From CBDCWT01 sp965223305 (GTDB taxonomy: Bacteria; Planctomycetota; Planctomycetia; Pirellulales; Pirellulaceae): a stretch of 56,862 nt of DNA. Numbering within the stretch: position 1 is the first letter of the stretch; each line of letters starts with the position of its first letter. Positions 8,473 to 16,653 of the stretch are shown here, one piece after another. The translations under genes and the position numbers were made by a program. Below the pieces are notes generated by a model. It saw only the letters and a program-made list of their open reading frames with translations, searched no databases and had not been told where the DNA came from. The stretch covers positions 1-56,862 of the forward strand of contig CBDCWT010000059.1 of assembly GCA_965223305.1 (NCBI GenBank), read 5' to 3'.

Positions 8473-10471
8473 CCCGAACTTGAAACGCTCCAGAGCCGCT
8501 TTTGGCGGAGAACTCCTTTTCGGCGTTGGCCTTAAGTCGATTTCACAAATGCATTGTCGTAGCCAGAAAATTTGCGATTTGGGCTAGCTAGCTTTTCGCG
8601 GCGTTGCTACAACGGGGAGATGAGCACTCCAGAACGACGCAGCGTGCATATTGCTACCGTCACTAAGACTCACAACGGTAAGACCTACACGTCGGTACTC
8701 TTGCGACGTACTTATCGCGAAGGCGGAAAGGTGAAACATGAGACGCTGGGAAACTTGTCGGATCTGCCGCCGGATGTGATCGAGTTCATTCGGGGACGAC
8801 TCAATGGGGAACTCGACGAAGGGGCACCAAAAGGTTCCTTTGAAATCCGTCGCAGCCTGCCGCATGGAAACGTGACGGCTGTGCTGCAAACGGCAAGGAA
8901 CATCGGTCTTGATCAACTCTTGTCATCACGTCCCTGTCGGGAACGAGATCTGATCCTGGCGTTAGTCGTGTCGCGTCTCATCTCCCCTGGTTCCAAATTG
9001 AGCGTGTCTACTGGACTGAAGGGAGAAACAGCACAAAGCACGTTGGCCGAGGATCTGGGACTGGGCTGCGTGGAGATCCACGAGCTCTACGCCGCAATGG
9101 ATTGGTTGTTAGCTCGTCAGAAGCGAATTGAAAACAAGCTTGCGAAAAGGCATCTACGAGGAGGCGTGCTTGTTCTGTTTGACGTCTCGTCGAGTTACTA
9201 CACCGGTCGCGAGTCATCTTTGGTGACCCATGGCTATAGCCGCGACCACCGTGGTGACCGCCCGCAAATCGTGTATGGCTTGCTCTGTGATCCCGACGGT
9301 CGGCCGATTGCGGTCGAGGTCTTTTCTGGCAACACCGCCGATCCGGTTACCTTCACTCAGATTGTATCTCGTGTTCGTAAGCGATTCGGCATCGACCGTG
9401 TGGTATTCGTAGGCGACCGAGGGATGATCACCTCGGCGCGTATCAACGAAGATCTTCGTGGCATAGACGGCTTGGACTGGATTTCGGCTCTGCGTAGCGA
9501 CGGGATCCGCAAACTGATTAAGACCAAACTCATACAAAAGTCTTTGTTTGACGAACGCGATCTCGCTGAGATCACATCGGAAGACTTCCCGGGCGAGCGG
9601 TTGATCGTCTGCCGCAATCCACAACTTGCGGACGAACGCTCACGCAAGCGAGAGGAATTGCTGCAAGCGACAGAGAAGCAACTCGAACCCATCCGCCAAG
9701 CGACTCTCCGCAAGACCAGGCCATTACGTGGCAAGGAAGCAATCGGCTTGCGCGTCGGCAAGGTGATCAACAAGCATAAAATGGAAAAGCATTTTGAACT
9801 AACCATCACCGAGAGTAGTTTCGCGTTCCAACGCAACGAGGAGAAGATCAAGATCGAGAGGCTGCTGGATGGACTGTACGTTGTACGGACAAGCGTACCC
9901 AAAGAGAAAATGAACTCCGAACATGTCGTCGAGAATTACAAGAGTTTGTCACACGTCGAACGAGCTTTTCGCTCCTTGAAGACAGTAGACCTCCAGCTTC
10001 GTCCGATCTACCATCACAAGGATGATCGAATTCGTGCGCATGTCTTCCTCTGCATGCTGTCCTACTATGTCGAGTGGCACATGCGTGAGCGTTTACGCAA
10101 AGTGTTGTTTGACGACTGCGATCGAGAAAGCGCCTCACGTTCGTCACCGGTCGCCCCGGCGGTTCGATCCGAGGCAGCCAAGCAAAAAGACGCCACGCGC
10201 CTCACGGAAGAGGGCCACCCAGTCCAAAGCTTTCAAGACTTGCTTCGTGATCTAGCGACGCTGACCCGAAACCGGATACACATCGCAGACTTTGATGCGG
10301 AATACGACAAGCTCACCTCTCCGACCGAATACCAACGGCACGTCTTCGACCTGCTCAACGTGACGCTGTAACACCCCCCAAGATCGTGTAGCCAGAACGC
10401 GCGCAAACGGGATGCGCCACAAACCCCGTCACCTAGAGTGTTTACGACTACCTCGTCGATTCAAGTTCGGG
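8473..10471 (+). mobile_element. IS1634-like insertion sequence, copy 1 (1999 bp)
   Basis: The ends were fixed by comparing the two copies in this window. The element starts CCCGAACTTGAAAC and ends GATTCAAGTTCGGG, so the terminal inverted repeats match at 13 of 14 positions. The flanks are CTAA on both sides (8469-8472 and 10472-10475), a 4-bp target duplication. The target is the GTGGGCTAACG part of a dispersed R1 repeat. One transposase gene fills most of the element. Copy 2 (26248-28248) is the same apart from two extra single bases. Confidence 0.93.
8620..10371 (+). CDS. IS1634-family DDE transposase, intact copy
   Basis: The 583-residue protein begins MSTPERRSVHIATVTKTHNG; the ATG at 8620 follows GGGGAG and matches the usual family start. 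The segment GGKVKHETLGNLSDLPPDVI is characteristic of IS1634/IS4-group transposases. The likely catalytic triad is D188 (LVLFDVSSSYY), D266 (VVFVGDRGMI) and E447 in SHVERAFRSLK, which also fits the E-x6-K signature. It cuts and pastes the IS through its inverted repeats. It may also act on the 174-bp palindromes in this window, whose ends also begin CCCGAA and which duplicate the same kind of 4-bp target; that is inference. Confidence 0.93.
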   Translation: MSTPERRSVHIATVTKTHNGKTYTSVLLRRTYREGGKVKHETLGNLSDLPPDVIEFIRGRLNGELDEGAPKGSFEIRRSLPHGNVTAVLQTARNIGLDQLLSSRPCRERDLILALVVSRLISPGSKLSVSTGLKGETAQSTLAEDLGLGCVEIHELYAAMDWLLARQKRIENKLAKRHLRGGVLVLFDVSSSYYTGRESSLVTHGYSRDHRGDRPQIVYGLLCDPDGRPIAVEVFSGNTADPVTFTQIVSRVRKRFGIDRVVFVGDRGMITSARINEDLRGIDGLDWISALRSDGIRKLIKTKLIQKSLFDERDLAEITSEDFPGERLIVCRNPQLADERSRKREELLQATEKQLEPIRQATLRKTRPLRGKEAIGLRVGKVINKHKMEKHFELTITESSFAFQRNEEKIKIERLLDGLYVVRTSVPKEKMNSEHVVENYKSLSHVERAFRSLKTVDLQLRPIYHHKDDRIRAHVFLCMLSYYVEWHMRERLRKVLFDDCDRESASRSSPVAPAVRSEAAKQKDATRLTEEGHPVQSFQDLLRDLATLTRNRIHIADFDAEYDKLTSPTEYQRHVFDLLNVTL

Positions 10472-10530
10472 CTAACGCCGAGCGCCTGATTTGGAGCGTA
10501 GCCGAACTCGCCAGAGTTTGGCGGACTGCC
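10472..10530. repeat. R1 repeat, right half, downstream of the IS
   Basis: CTAACGCCGAGCGCCTGATT, then GGAGCGTAGCCGAACTCGCC and AGAGTTTGGCGGACTG. Together with the GTGGGCTAA left of the IS this restores one R1 unit, which shows the pre-insertion site. Confidence 0.8.
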
Positions 10531-10540
10531 CGTAACAAGA

Positions 10541-12091
10541 CTACGGAAATCTCCGCTGAATCCACTCCTGTAGCGGCTCCATCGAACCGAAGTCGGGCTC
10601 GTCGGCGACTCCGAATCCCGGGCAGTGGAGGCTGGCAGTCTCCACCATGCCGGCGCGGATCCTCAAGAACCACTCGTCGCCCCGTTGCTCGTAGAGGTCC
10701 TGATGTCGCTTCGCGATAGATGCTTTGTCCGGCGAGCTGAGCATTGACAGTCCGTAATTCAAGTGATGCCCGTTGCGTTCACAGTCCGCCAGTCCCAACA
10801 GCGATACGGCCACGAAGTCTTGGTGAAGCGGAACGATTGGGAGGTTCTGTAAGTCTTCGCCGCTCATAAACGCCTGCCGGCCGCTGGCCCGGTAGTGCTC
10901 GACCAGCGCTCGATTTAACAGCGACTTGAAAAACCCCTTGCAATTCTTGTGGCTCGTTCCCGCATAGCCGATCGCATGGGCGCGACGATAGGCATCAACA
11001 CGACCATCCGCTTCATCGATCAGCAGGAGCTTAGACGCGCTAATCTTCCTCACCGCGTCGCTTGTCGACTCGTCGAGCGTTAAAGCGCGCAGCAACGGCT
11101 GCTCGATGTAGGCGATGTGATCGAACAGCCCGGGAGCGCGGGCGCGCAGTTCTGCGACAAACTGCTCGAACGACTTTAGATCCCGATAGGCCTCGTTGGC
11201 GTCAAGCGTGACCGTTGTTTCGGGAGTCTTCGGAAGTACATCCCAGACCTGCACCAACCTGTCCAGGTCGGCCGGAATACGGCCGGAGATCTTGACCTTG
11301 AAGAATCTCAGGCCATAGCGGTCGATGTTCTCGGCAAGTGTCTCTGGCAGGCCGTCCCCGATTCGGTCCGCTGGGCTAACATCCGCGTCCGTCAAAGCGT
11401 CCGCCGGTCCCACCGTGTGCCGGATGTAGAATCGCGTGCGGGGAGCCGGAGTCACATAACCGGCGATGTCTTCAGATTGGAGTTCGGGATGGACCGTGTG
11501 AGGATCAATACCCAGCAGGTTCTCGCTCACCATCCGATAGGTGGACTTGTCGTGCAGCCGAGAGACCGCGTCGATTACAGCTCGCTCCATCAGGGCGGAT
11601 GCGAATGATGCGGTGAGCTCTTCTTGGCCGCTTCGGCGCCCTTCCGCCATGATGCGAGGATGGAAACTTCGCCAACACCCAAACGCTGTCTCGAAGTTCG
11701 ATTGTTCCAGCAAAGTCCTGCGGGCGCTGGCGATCAGCTTGATGAGCTCTCTTAGCTTCAGGCCGCGGCTGCGACCAGGGCGTTTGTCGAGCCAACGGAC
11801 CGACAATCGGTCGCCGGCAGTTCCCCATGTCCGTTTGCCTGTCGAGTCACTCACCACCATCCGCACATGCACCAACGGATTGGTGCGTCGCTCGGCAACC
11901 GCCGCGGAACCGATCTTAAACGCGACGCGACCCGGCTTCGTCTCACGAACAAACAGCTGGATGTTCTCGATGTGATACGTCGTGGCTCCGCCCTCCGCCT
12001 TACCGTCCGGACCAGTCCGGATCGTAGCCGAACTCGCCAGAGTTTGGTGAATTGCCGATTCGTCCGAATTCCGGCCCCCAGGAATCCCCAA
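10541..12091 (-). CDS. Enolase-superfamily enzyme (mandelate racemase/muconate cycloisomerase-like)
   Basis: The conserved protein begins around TTYHIENIQLFVRETKPGRV. Enolase-superfamily features follow: KVK in RFFKVKISGR, metal-ligand carboxylates in TVTLDANEAY, YIEQPLL and LLIDEADG, and a late Lys in GTSHKNCKGF. It probably abstracts a proton next to a carboxylate on a sugar acid or related compound; the substrate cannot be told. It lies downstream of the ThuA-like gene on the same strand. The first 36 or so residues (including SAIHQTLASSATIRTG) come from an inserted R1 repeat. The expected start codon before TYHIEN reads ACG (11983-11981), preceded by GGAGG. Translation from 12091 (TTG) would give a repeat-derived leader, so the true start is uncertain. 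Confidence 0.75.
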   Translation of the reverse strand: MGIPGGRNSDESAIHQTLASSATIRTGPDGKAEGGATTYHIENIQLFVRETKPGRVAFKIGSAAVAERRTNPLVHVRMVVSDSTGKRTWGTAGDRLSVRWLDKRPGRSRGLKLRELIKLIASARRTLLEQSNFETAFGCWRSFHPRIMAEGRRSGQEELTASFASALMERAVIDAVSRLHDKSTYRMVSENLLGIDPHTVHPELQSEDIAGYVTPAPRTRFYIRHTVGPADALTDADVSPADRIGDGLPETLAENIDRYGLRFFKVKISGRIPADLDRLVQVWDVLPKTPETTVTLDANEAYRDLKSFEQFVAELRARAPGLFDHIAYIEQPLLRALTLDESTSDAVRKISASKLLLIDEADGRVDAYRRAHAIGYAGTSHKNCKGFFKSLLNRALVEHYRASGRQAFMSGEDLQNLPIVPLHQDFVAVSLLGLADCERNGHHLNYGLSMLSSPDKASIAKRHQDLYEQRGDEWFLRIRAGMVETASLHCPGFGVADEPDFGSMEPLQEWIQRRFP

Positions 12092-12205
12092 CGGCGTTGC
12101 TCCTCAACCTGCCACTCCCCCCCTATTCTCGTTGCGAGGAAGGGAGAGGGAAGAGAAGTCGGCAACTTCTCTTCGGGCGACTCCTCACCTTCCGGACCAG
12201 TCCGG
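12006..12205. repeat. R1-containing segment between 15-bp direct repeats
   Basis: TCCGGACCAGTCCGG occurs at 12006-12020 and again at 12191-12205. Between them is R1 sequence (12020-12060) and about 130 bases of low-complexity sequence. The layout suggests a 185-bp insertion or duplication at the junction of the ThuA-like and enolase-like genes; it now supplies the 3' end of one and the apparent 5' end of the other. Confidence 0.6.
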
Positions 12206-13216
12206 CGTACCCGATGGATCCACCGGAGCCGGTGTCTTTCCAAGCGCGAAGTCGCCGGGCCGCGCGCTGCGCCGGAGCCAGTGACCTTCCTCTTTGAAGA
12301 ATCCGTAGAAGCTCGGCGTGTAAGCGTCGATCGGTTGGACGAGCGCCTGCTGGGGCACGTCGAGCCCCGTTAGGTAAAAGCTGGCGTTCACGACCAGCCG
12401 GCGCAAATCGGCGGAGAGAAAATCGACGGACGCTCCTGCCGTCGTGCAGAAGGCCTGCCCTGTTGTTTCACCGTCGGGCGAGCGGTATTCGCGCAGCCAG
12501 GCCAGCGGCATCATCGGCTCGTTCTTTTCACCTTCCACGAAAGTCGAATGTGGATCGAGGGTTTCTGTGACAGCACCTCGCAGCAAGATCGTCTCGTTAC
12601 CTGTCAAGTGCACCACGCCGTAGACATCGGTCGGCGCAAAGATATCCGTGACACCTCGCAGAATGGGGTGGGCGGCGTTTTTCGACTCAACGACCGCTCG
12701 CGTTCCCTCCTTCTTGTGCTCTCCGTGGTGTCCCGCCCACTCCTCACCGAGGATCCGCATGCCGAAGTACTCCCACTTCCCCTGAAAGGCATGTGTTGCC
12801 GTCCGGATTCCAATCACCGGCTTGCCGGCATTCAAATACTCCTCGAAAGGCACCATTTGTTCATCCGGCGGCGTGCGGTAACGCGTCGCCACAATCATCA
12901 AGTCAGCGCTACGTAGCGTCTCAAGGCCCGGGAGGTTGTTCTGATAGGTGGGGTCGATGACGCCCGTCTCGGGATGAATAGCGAACAGTACGGTACATTT
13001 GAAGCCGTGCCGCTTGCTGAGGATCTTTCCCAGCATCGGCAGTGCTTCTTCAGAACGATACTCTTCGTCTCCGGAAACCAATACGACGTGCTTACCTTGT
13101 CCGGGACCGCGACTGCCGTCGAACACGAGCCACGGTTGGTCCGCATGACTCGGTGACATGGCTAGTAAGATCCCGCAGCAAAATGTCCAGGATTGCAGAT
13201 AACTGACGTTTGGCAT
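12185..13216 (-). CDS. ThuA-like domain protein, exported
   Basis: The 343-residue product starts at the ATG at 13216 with a signal peptide (SWTFCCGILLAMSPSHA). A glutamine-amidotransferase-like ThuA fold follows: KHVVLVSGDEEYRSEEALPM, CTVLFAIHPETGVIDP, LRSADLMIVATRYRTPPDEQ, then VIGIRTATHAFQG and GEEWAGHHGEHKKEG. The C-terminal part (AFCTTAGASVDFLSADLRRL and VNASFYLTGLDVP) is also common in planctomycete ThuA proteins. These proteins are often found with sugar oxidoreductases and isomerases, but the activity is not established. Longer in-frame versions begin in the RSVSEG repeat (R3) and are not credible. It is probably co-transcribed with the enolase-like gene. Confidence 0.85.
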   Translation of the reverse strand: MPNVSYLQSWTFCCGILLAMSPSHADQPWLVFDGSRGPGQGKHVVLVSGDEEYRSEEALPMLGKILSKRHGFKCTVLFAIHPETGVIDPTYQNNLPGLETLRSADLMIVATRYRTPPDEQMVPFEEYLNAGKPVIGIRTATHAFQGKWEYFGMRILGEEWAGHHGEHKKEGTRAVVESKNAAHPILRGVTDIFAPTDVYGVVHLTGNETILLRGAVTETLDPHSTFVEGEKNEPMMPLAWLREYRSPDGETTGQAFCTTAGASVDFLSADLRRLVVNASFYLTGLDVPQQALVQPIDAYTPSFYGFFKEEGHWLRRSARPGDFALGKTPAPVDPSGTPDWSGR

Positions 13217-13261
13217 TGGCTGATCCTTGTCACTCGCGGACGGTTGTCCACAGGTTGGCGA

Positions 13262-13665
13262 GATTCGTCGCGTTTTTCGTAACCCGAAGCGTAAGCGAGG
13301 GGAGATTGGTGTACCAACGTAAGTAATTCCCTCGCTCACGCTTCGCCCTTGCGCCAACAAGCGCAACTTCAAGAAGCGTCAGCGAAGGCGAGTTGGTGTA
13401 CCAACGCGTTGTTCCCTCGCTTACGCTTCGGGTTTCGATTGAAGCGAAGGCCAACAGTACCCTACGAGTCTATCGCGGGGAGAATACGGAAGAAAGTGGC
13501 TTCGCCGGCCGCCACAGTCCCCACCACGCAACGCCGTCAAGGACTTCTTGTAGCCAATTTTGCCAGAATTTGGACGAATCGACAGTCCATCAAACTCCGC
13601 GAGTTTCGGCTACGATCGGACAGCACTTTCGGCTCGGCAGGAGCCTCGCCCTCCCGATCGACTAC
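13262..13665. repeat. R3 hairpins plus R1 and R5 pieces
   Basis: R3 arms AACCCGAAGCGTAAGCGAGG and CCTCGCTNACGCTTCG-type complements occur three times between 13278 and 13432, separated by TTGGTGTACCAACG loops. Read in frame they give the RSVSEG peptides seen across planctomycete genomes. An R1 variant lies at 13560-13620 (CCAGAATTTGGACGAATCG) and an R5 arm (GGCTCGGCAGGAGCCTCGCC) at about 13636-13655. No gene is seen between 13217 and 13746. Confidence 0.75.
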
Positions 13666-13746
13666 ACGGTTGTTGCAGTGAGTGCGGACGGACATCTTGA
13701 CGTGGAACCGTCCTCTCCATCCTTAACGGCGTAGCCCACTAGCTCC

Positions 13747-16509
13747 TCACTTCAGCGACTCGATGAAGGCAACCAGATCGCGGAGTTCGGAGACTCCCAG
13801 GTTGGCCTCGAGGCCGTTTGGCATCACGGAGTTGGGCGAGGCGGCGTATTCCTCGATTTCCTCTGCTTTGAAGTGGACGTTCCGACCTTCGGTGGTGAAG
13901 AGGATGATATTGCCGCCGGCTTTGTGGTCCAGCTGCAGGCCTGTGTGTGTTTTTCCGTCGGTGGTCAATACCAGCCAGGCTTGGTACTGCGGAGGAAACT
14001 TGTCCGATGGCCGTAGGATCGAATGGACGATTTGGCTGCGGTCCACCGACTGCGCCACACGGCTCAGGTCTGGTCCCAGCGTCCCACCGCTGTGGCCAAT
14101 GGTGTGGCATTTCGAGCAAGTCGCGTGGGGCGAATAGAAAATCCTTCTGCCGGCCTCTGGGTCGCCTCCGGTGGCTAGCGTCTGCTGCCACTGTTGCAGC
14201 GTCTGGGGCCGTGGTTGCGGCGCATCGCATCTCAGGCAAAACGCCAGTTGCTCTGCCAATGCCAGCTGTTCGGAGTCGTCTTTGATCGATCGCCACTTGG
14301 TCTCGATCGCTGCCGCAGACGCAGGATCAAGTTCCATGAGCCGCAGCACACGAGCCGCTTCGATGGCGACAGACTCGTTTTCGTCCTCGACAAGCGCTAC
14401 AACTTCGCTGGCAGCGACCCCGGACGACTGGGCAAGCGCAGCGAGCGCTTCGGCGCGGACAGCCACGCTCAGGCGGTGATCGCGAGCGACTCCGACGAGG
14501 CTGGTCGCTCCGGCAGCTGTCAGCTTGGCAAGCTTCCTAACCGCGGCCAACGGGAGATATCGATCCGAGGCGTTGACCATTTCACGCAATTGATCCACGT
14601 CCGGAATCTGCTGCGGATCATCGATTCGCGCCAGAGCCAGCGCGCGGAGTTTCGGCGCGTAACGGTGGTCGGTTGCGATGGCGTGAAGCAGTGATTCATC
14701 GAGCTTCCGCACAAGCTGATTCGACCTGCTCGCCGTCCTAGCTCTATAGCTGCGGGCGAACTCCGGGGCGAGATTCTGAACCGCGGCAAGGTAGGTCTCA
14801 AACAACGCTGCTGAAATATCCGGACCTTGGATCGCGGCATCGAGTTCAGTTCGAAACGAGCTATTTGTGGACTCGGCTACCCAGATCAATGCAGCGTGCC
14901 GGATCCGATGATCTTGGTCTGCCAGGAACGGACGAATTGTTTCCGATGTGATTTTCGTGTCGGCCATCCGCATCGCCAGTAGCGTGGCCAAGCGGACGTC
15001 GGCGCTGGGATCCGTCGTCCAGTTGGACAGATCCAGCTCGGCAAGGTGTCGCGACAAGACCGCTGTCGCGGCGTGGCGGCGGAATGGGTCCTGGCTCTTG
15101 CAGGCCGCCCGTAGCTGAGAGCCGAACTCACGGGGATGCATGCTCAGTAGTGCACGCAGCTCTTGCTGGCAAGGGTCCGATTCGTATTCAGCGAATGCCC
15201 GGCGTGGTGGACGTTTGGCCGCCGTCTTAGCGGCTAGCTTCCAGATTCGTCCTTCTCCGTGATTCGGATAGGCAACGCGGACCCAGTCGGTGAAATAGAC
15301 GTCTCCGTCGCTATGGGCCGCGATTGCCACAGGACGGAAGTTCTGTGAACCGGAAACGAGCAGCGAGCGATCGGCTTCCAGCGAGAGTCCACGGCGGCGC
15401 AGCGCGTGACGCTCGATCGTATTCTCGTTCCAGACGGTTACCAGCAGGCTATTGGAATAGTCCTCGGGAAAGGACGAGCGGCGGCAATCGAGGAGTCCGG
15501 AAGGTGCCTCGCCGGTTCCGCTGAGAATCGGCAACGTTCCCGGCAGGTCTCCGTTCCAACCCTGAAAAGGATGGTTGCCCGATCCCCCGTACAGCGAACG
15601 ATATCCGTAGTCACCACCGCGCACCACATGCACGATTCGATTGGGGCCGCGGCCATCAGGGTCATTGTCAACGCATAGCAAACGCCCAGCTCGATCGAAC
15701 TTCAATTCGAAAGGATTCCAAAAACCAGTAGCGAACTCTTCCAGCTGTGTGCCATCGCCCTGGCAGCGAGCCACGTTCCCACCGTCGCCGTAGCCGCTGA
15801 TCTGGGAGCCGTCGTTTGCGCGTAGCGTATAAGCGCGGCTTCCAACATTTCCCCTGGAAACATACAACCGTCCGTCGACGTCAAAGGTAATTCCCAACAG
15901 GCAGTTGTGAGCGTACCGCTCGCTCGTCACGAGTTCGAGCACGCGCTCCTTCCGTTCGCAAACTGAGTCGTCGTCCGCATCGTGCAGCGCGAGTACTTCG
16001 CGTGCACAAACGACATACAGGACTCCTTGGGGCGAAAAGGCCAGGTTCATCGCAGCATCTAGGCCTTCAGCAAAGATCGAAATGTCGTCGAACTCCCCGT
16101 CACCGTTGCGATCTGAGAAGATCTTGATTCGATCGGTCTTCGGTCCCGCGTAATCTGCAGGCGGATGATGTGTATGGGACTCGATGACGAAAAGACGGTC
16201 GGACGCGTCGACGGCCATTCCGATCGGTGTCACGATCTCGGGATGCTCGGCGACCAGCGTCAGTTCGAGCCGCGGATCGTGCACCTTCGGTTGCTGACCC
16301 GTTGCGCCCGCCGAAGCGGCCAGCACGAGAGCTGTCCAGATGCCCCAGCCCAGGCGGTGGCCATAGAATGATGGACACCGGTGGGCTGCGCGCCGCCTGC
16401 TCTTGCGCCGACCGCGGACGCTATGACGGCGGTAACTGTATGGATGTCGCTCGTGAATGATAGGGTCCCCTTTTTTGCAGGCCAAGCGCCGACGCGATAA
16501 CAACGGCAT
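13747..16509 (-). CDS. PVC-type haem-binding protein: propeller, HEAT and cytochrome c domains
   Basis: The roughly 920-residue product has a hydrophobic segment (WGIWTALVLAASAGATG), then a six-bladed propeller of glucose/sorbosone dehydrogenase type (ELTLVAEHPEIVTPIGMAVD, RIKIFSDRNGDGEFDD, DVDGRLYVSRGN, FWNPFELKFDRAGRLLCVDN, GGDYGYRSLYGG). HEAT-like helices follow (FRRHAATAVLSRHLAEL and later). A C-terminal cytochrome c domain holds CSKCHTIG and GPDLSRVAQSVDRSQIV. This order defines the planctomycete/verrucomicrobial 'PVC-type CxxCH' proteins, probably periplasmic dehydrogenases or electron carriers; substrate unknown. The N-terminus is unclear: an ATG at 16509 gives a long basic leader before the signal segment. 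Confidence 0.88.
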   Translation of the reverse strand: MPLLSRRRLACKKGDPIIHERHPYSYRRHSVRGRRKSRRRAAHRCPSFYGHRLGWGIWTALVLAASAGATGQQPKVHDPRLELTLVAEHPEIVTPIGMAVDASDRLFVIESHTHHPPADYAGPKTDRIKIFSDRNGDGEFDDISIFAEGLDAAMNLAFSPQGVLYVVCAREVLALHDADDDSVCERKERVLELVTSERYAHNCLLGITFDVDGRLYVSRGNVGSRAYTLRANDGSQISGYGDGGNVARCQGDGTQLEEFATGFWNPFELKFDRAGRLLCVDNDPDGRGPNRIVHVVRGGDYGYRSLYGGSGNHPFQGWNGDLPGTLPILSGTGEAPSGLLDCRRSSFPEDYSNSLLVTVWNENTIERHALRRRGLSLEADRSLLVSGSQNFRPVAIAAHSDGDVYFTDWVRVAYPNHGEGRIWKLAAKTAAKRPPRRAFAEYESDPCQQELRALLSMHPREFGSQLRAACKSQDPFRRHAATAVLSRHLAELDLSNWTTDPSADVRLATLLAMRMADTKITSETIRPFLADQDHRIRHAALIWVAESTNSSFRTELDAAIQGPDISAALFETYLAAVQNLAPEFARSYRARTASRSNQLVRKLDESLLHAIATDHRYAPKLRALALARIDDPQQIPDVDQLREMVNASDRYLPLAAVRKLAKLTAAGATSLVGVARDHRLSVAVRAEALAALAQSSGVAASEVVALVEDENESVAIEAARVLRLMELDPASAAAIETKWRSIKDDSEQLALAEQLAFCLRCDAPQPRPQTLQQWQQTLATGGDPEAGRRIFYSPHATCSKCHTIGHSGGTLGPDLSRVAQSVDRSQIVHSILRPSDKFPPQYQAWLVLTTDGKTHTGLQLDHKAGGNIILFTTEGRNVHFKAEEIEEYAASPNSVMPNGLEANLGVSELRDLVAFIESLK

Positions 16510-16653
16510 TCTACACAAAGTCCCGCGGCCATCGAACGAAGCGGCGTCCGGTGATACAGTATCACATGCCCCTCGCGATGTGTGGCATTCTAATCCGCGG
16601 ACCGTCCGCGCGACGCCATTTCGCCTTCGTGACGTGTTGGATGAGGTGACACT

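Noticed and set aside
8584..10255. Antisense frames inside the IS (for example a 181-codon frame near 9357-9902)
   Set aside because: They overlap the transposase completely, recur only because the IS is duplicated, and show no protein-like features.
13230..13454. Small frames giving RSVSEG or WYTNSPSL peptides
   Set aside because: They are translations of repeat R3, which has hairpin structure and occurs in both orientations between genes.
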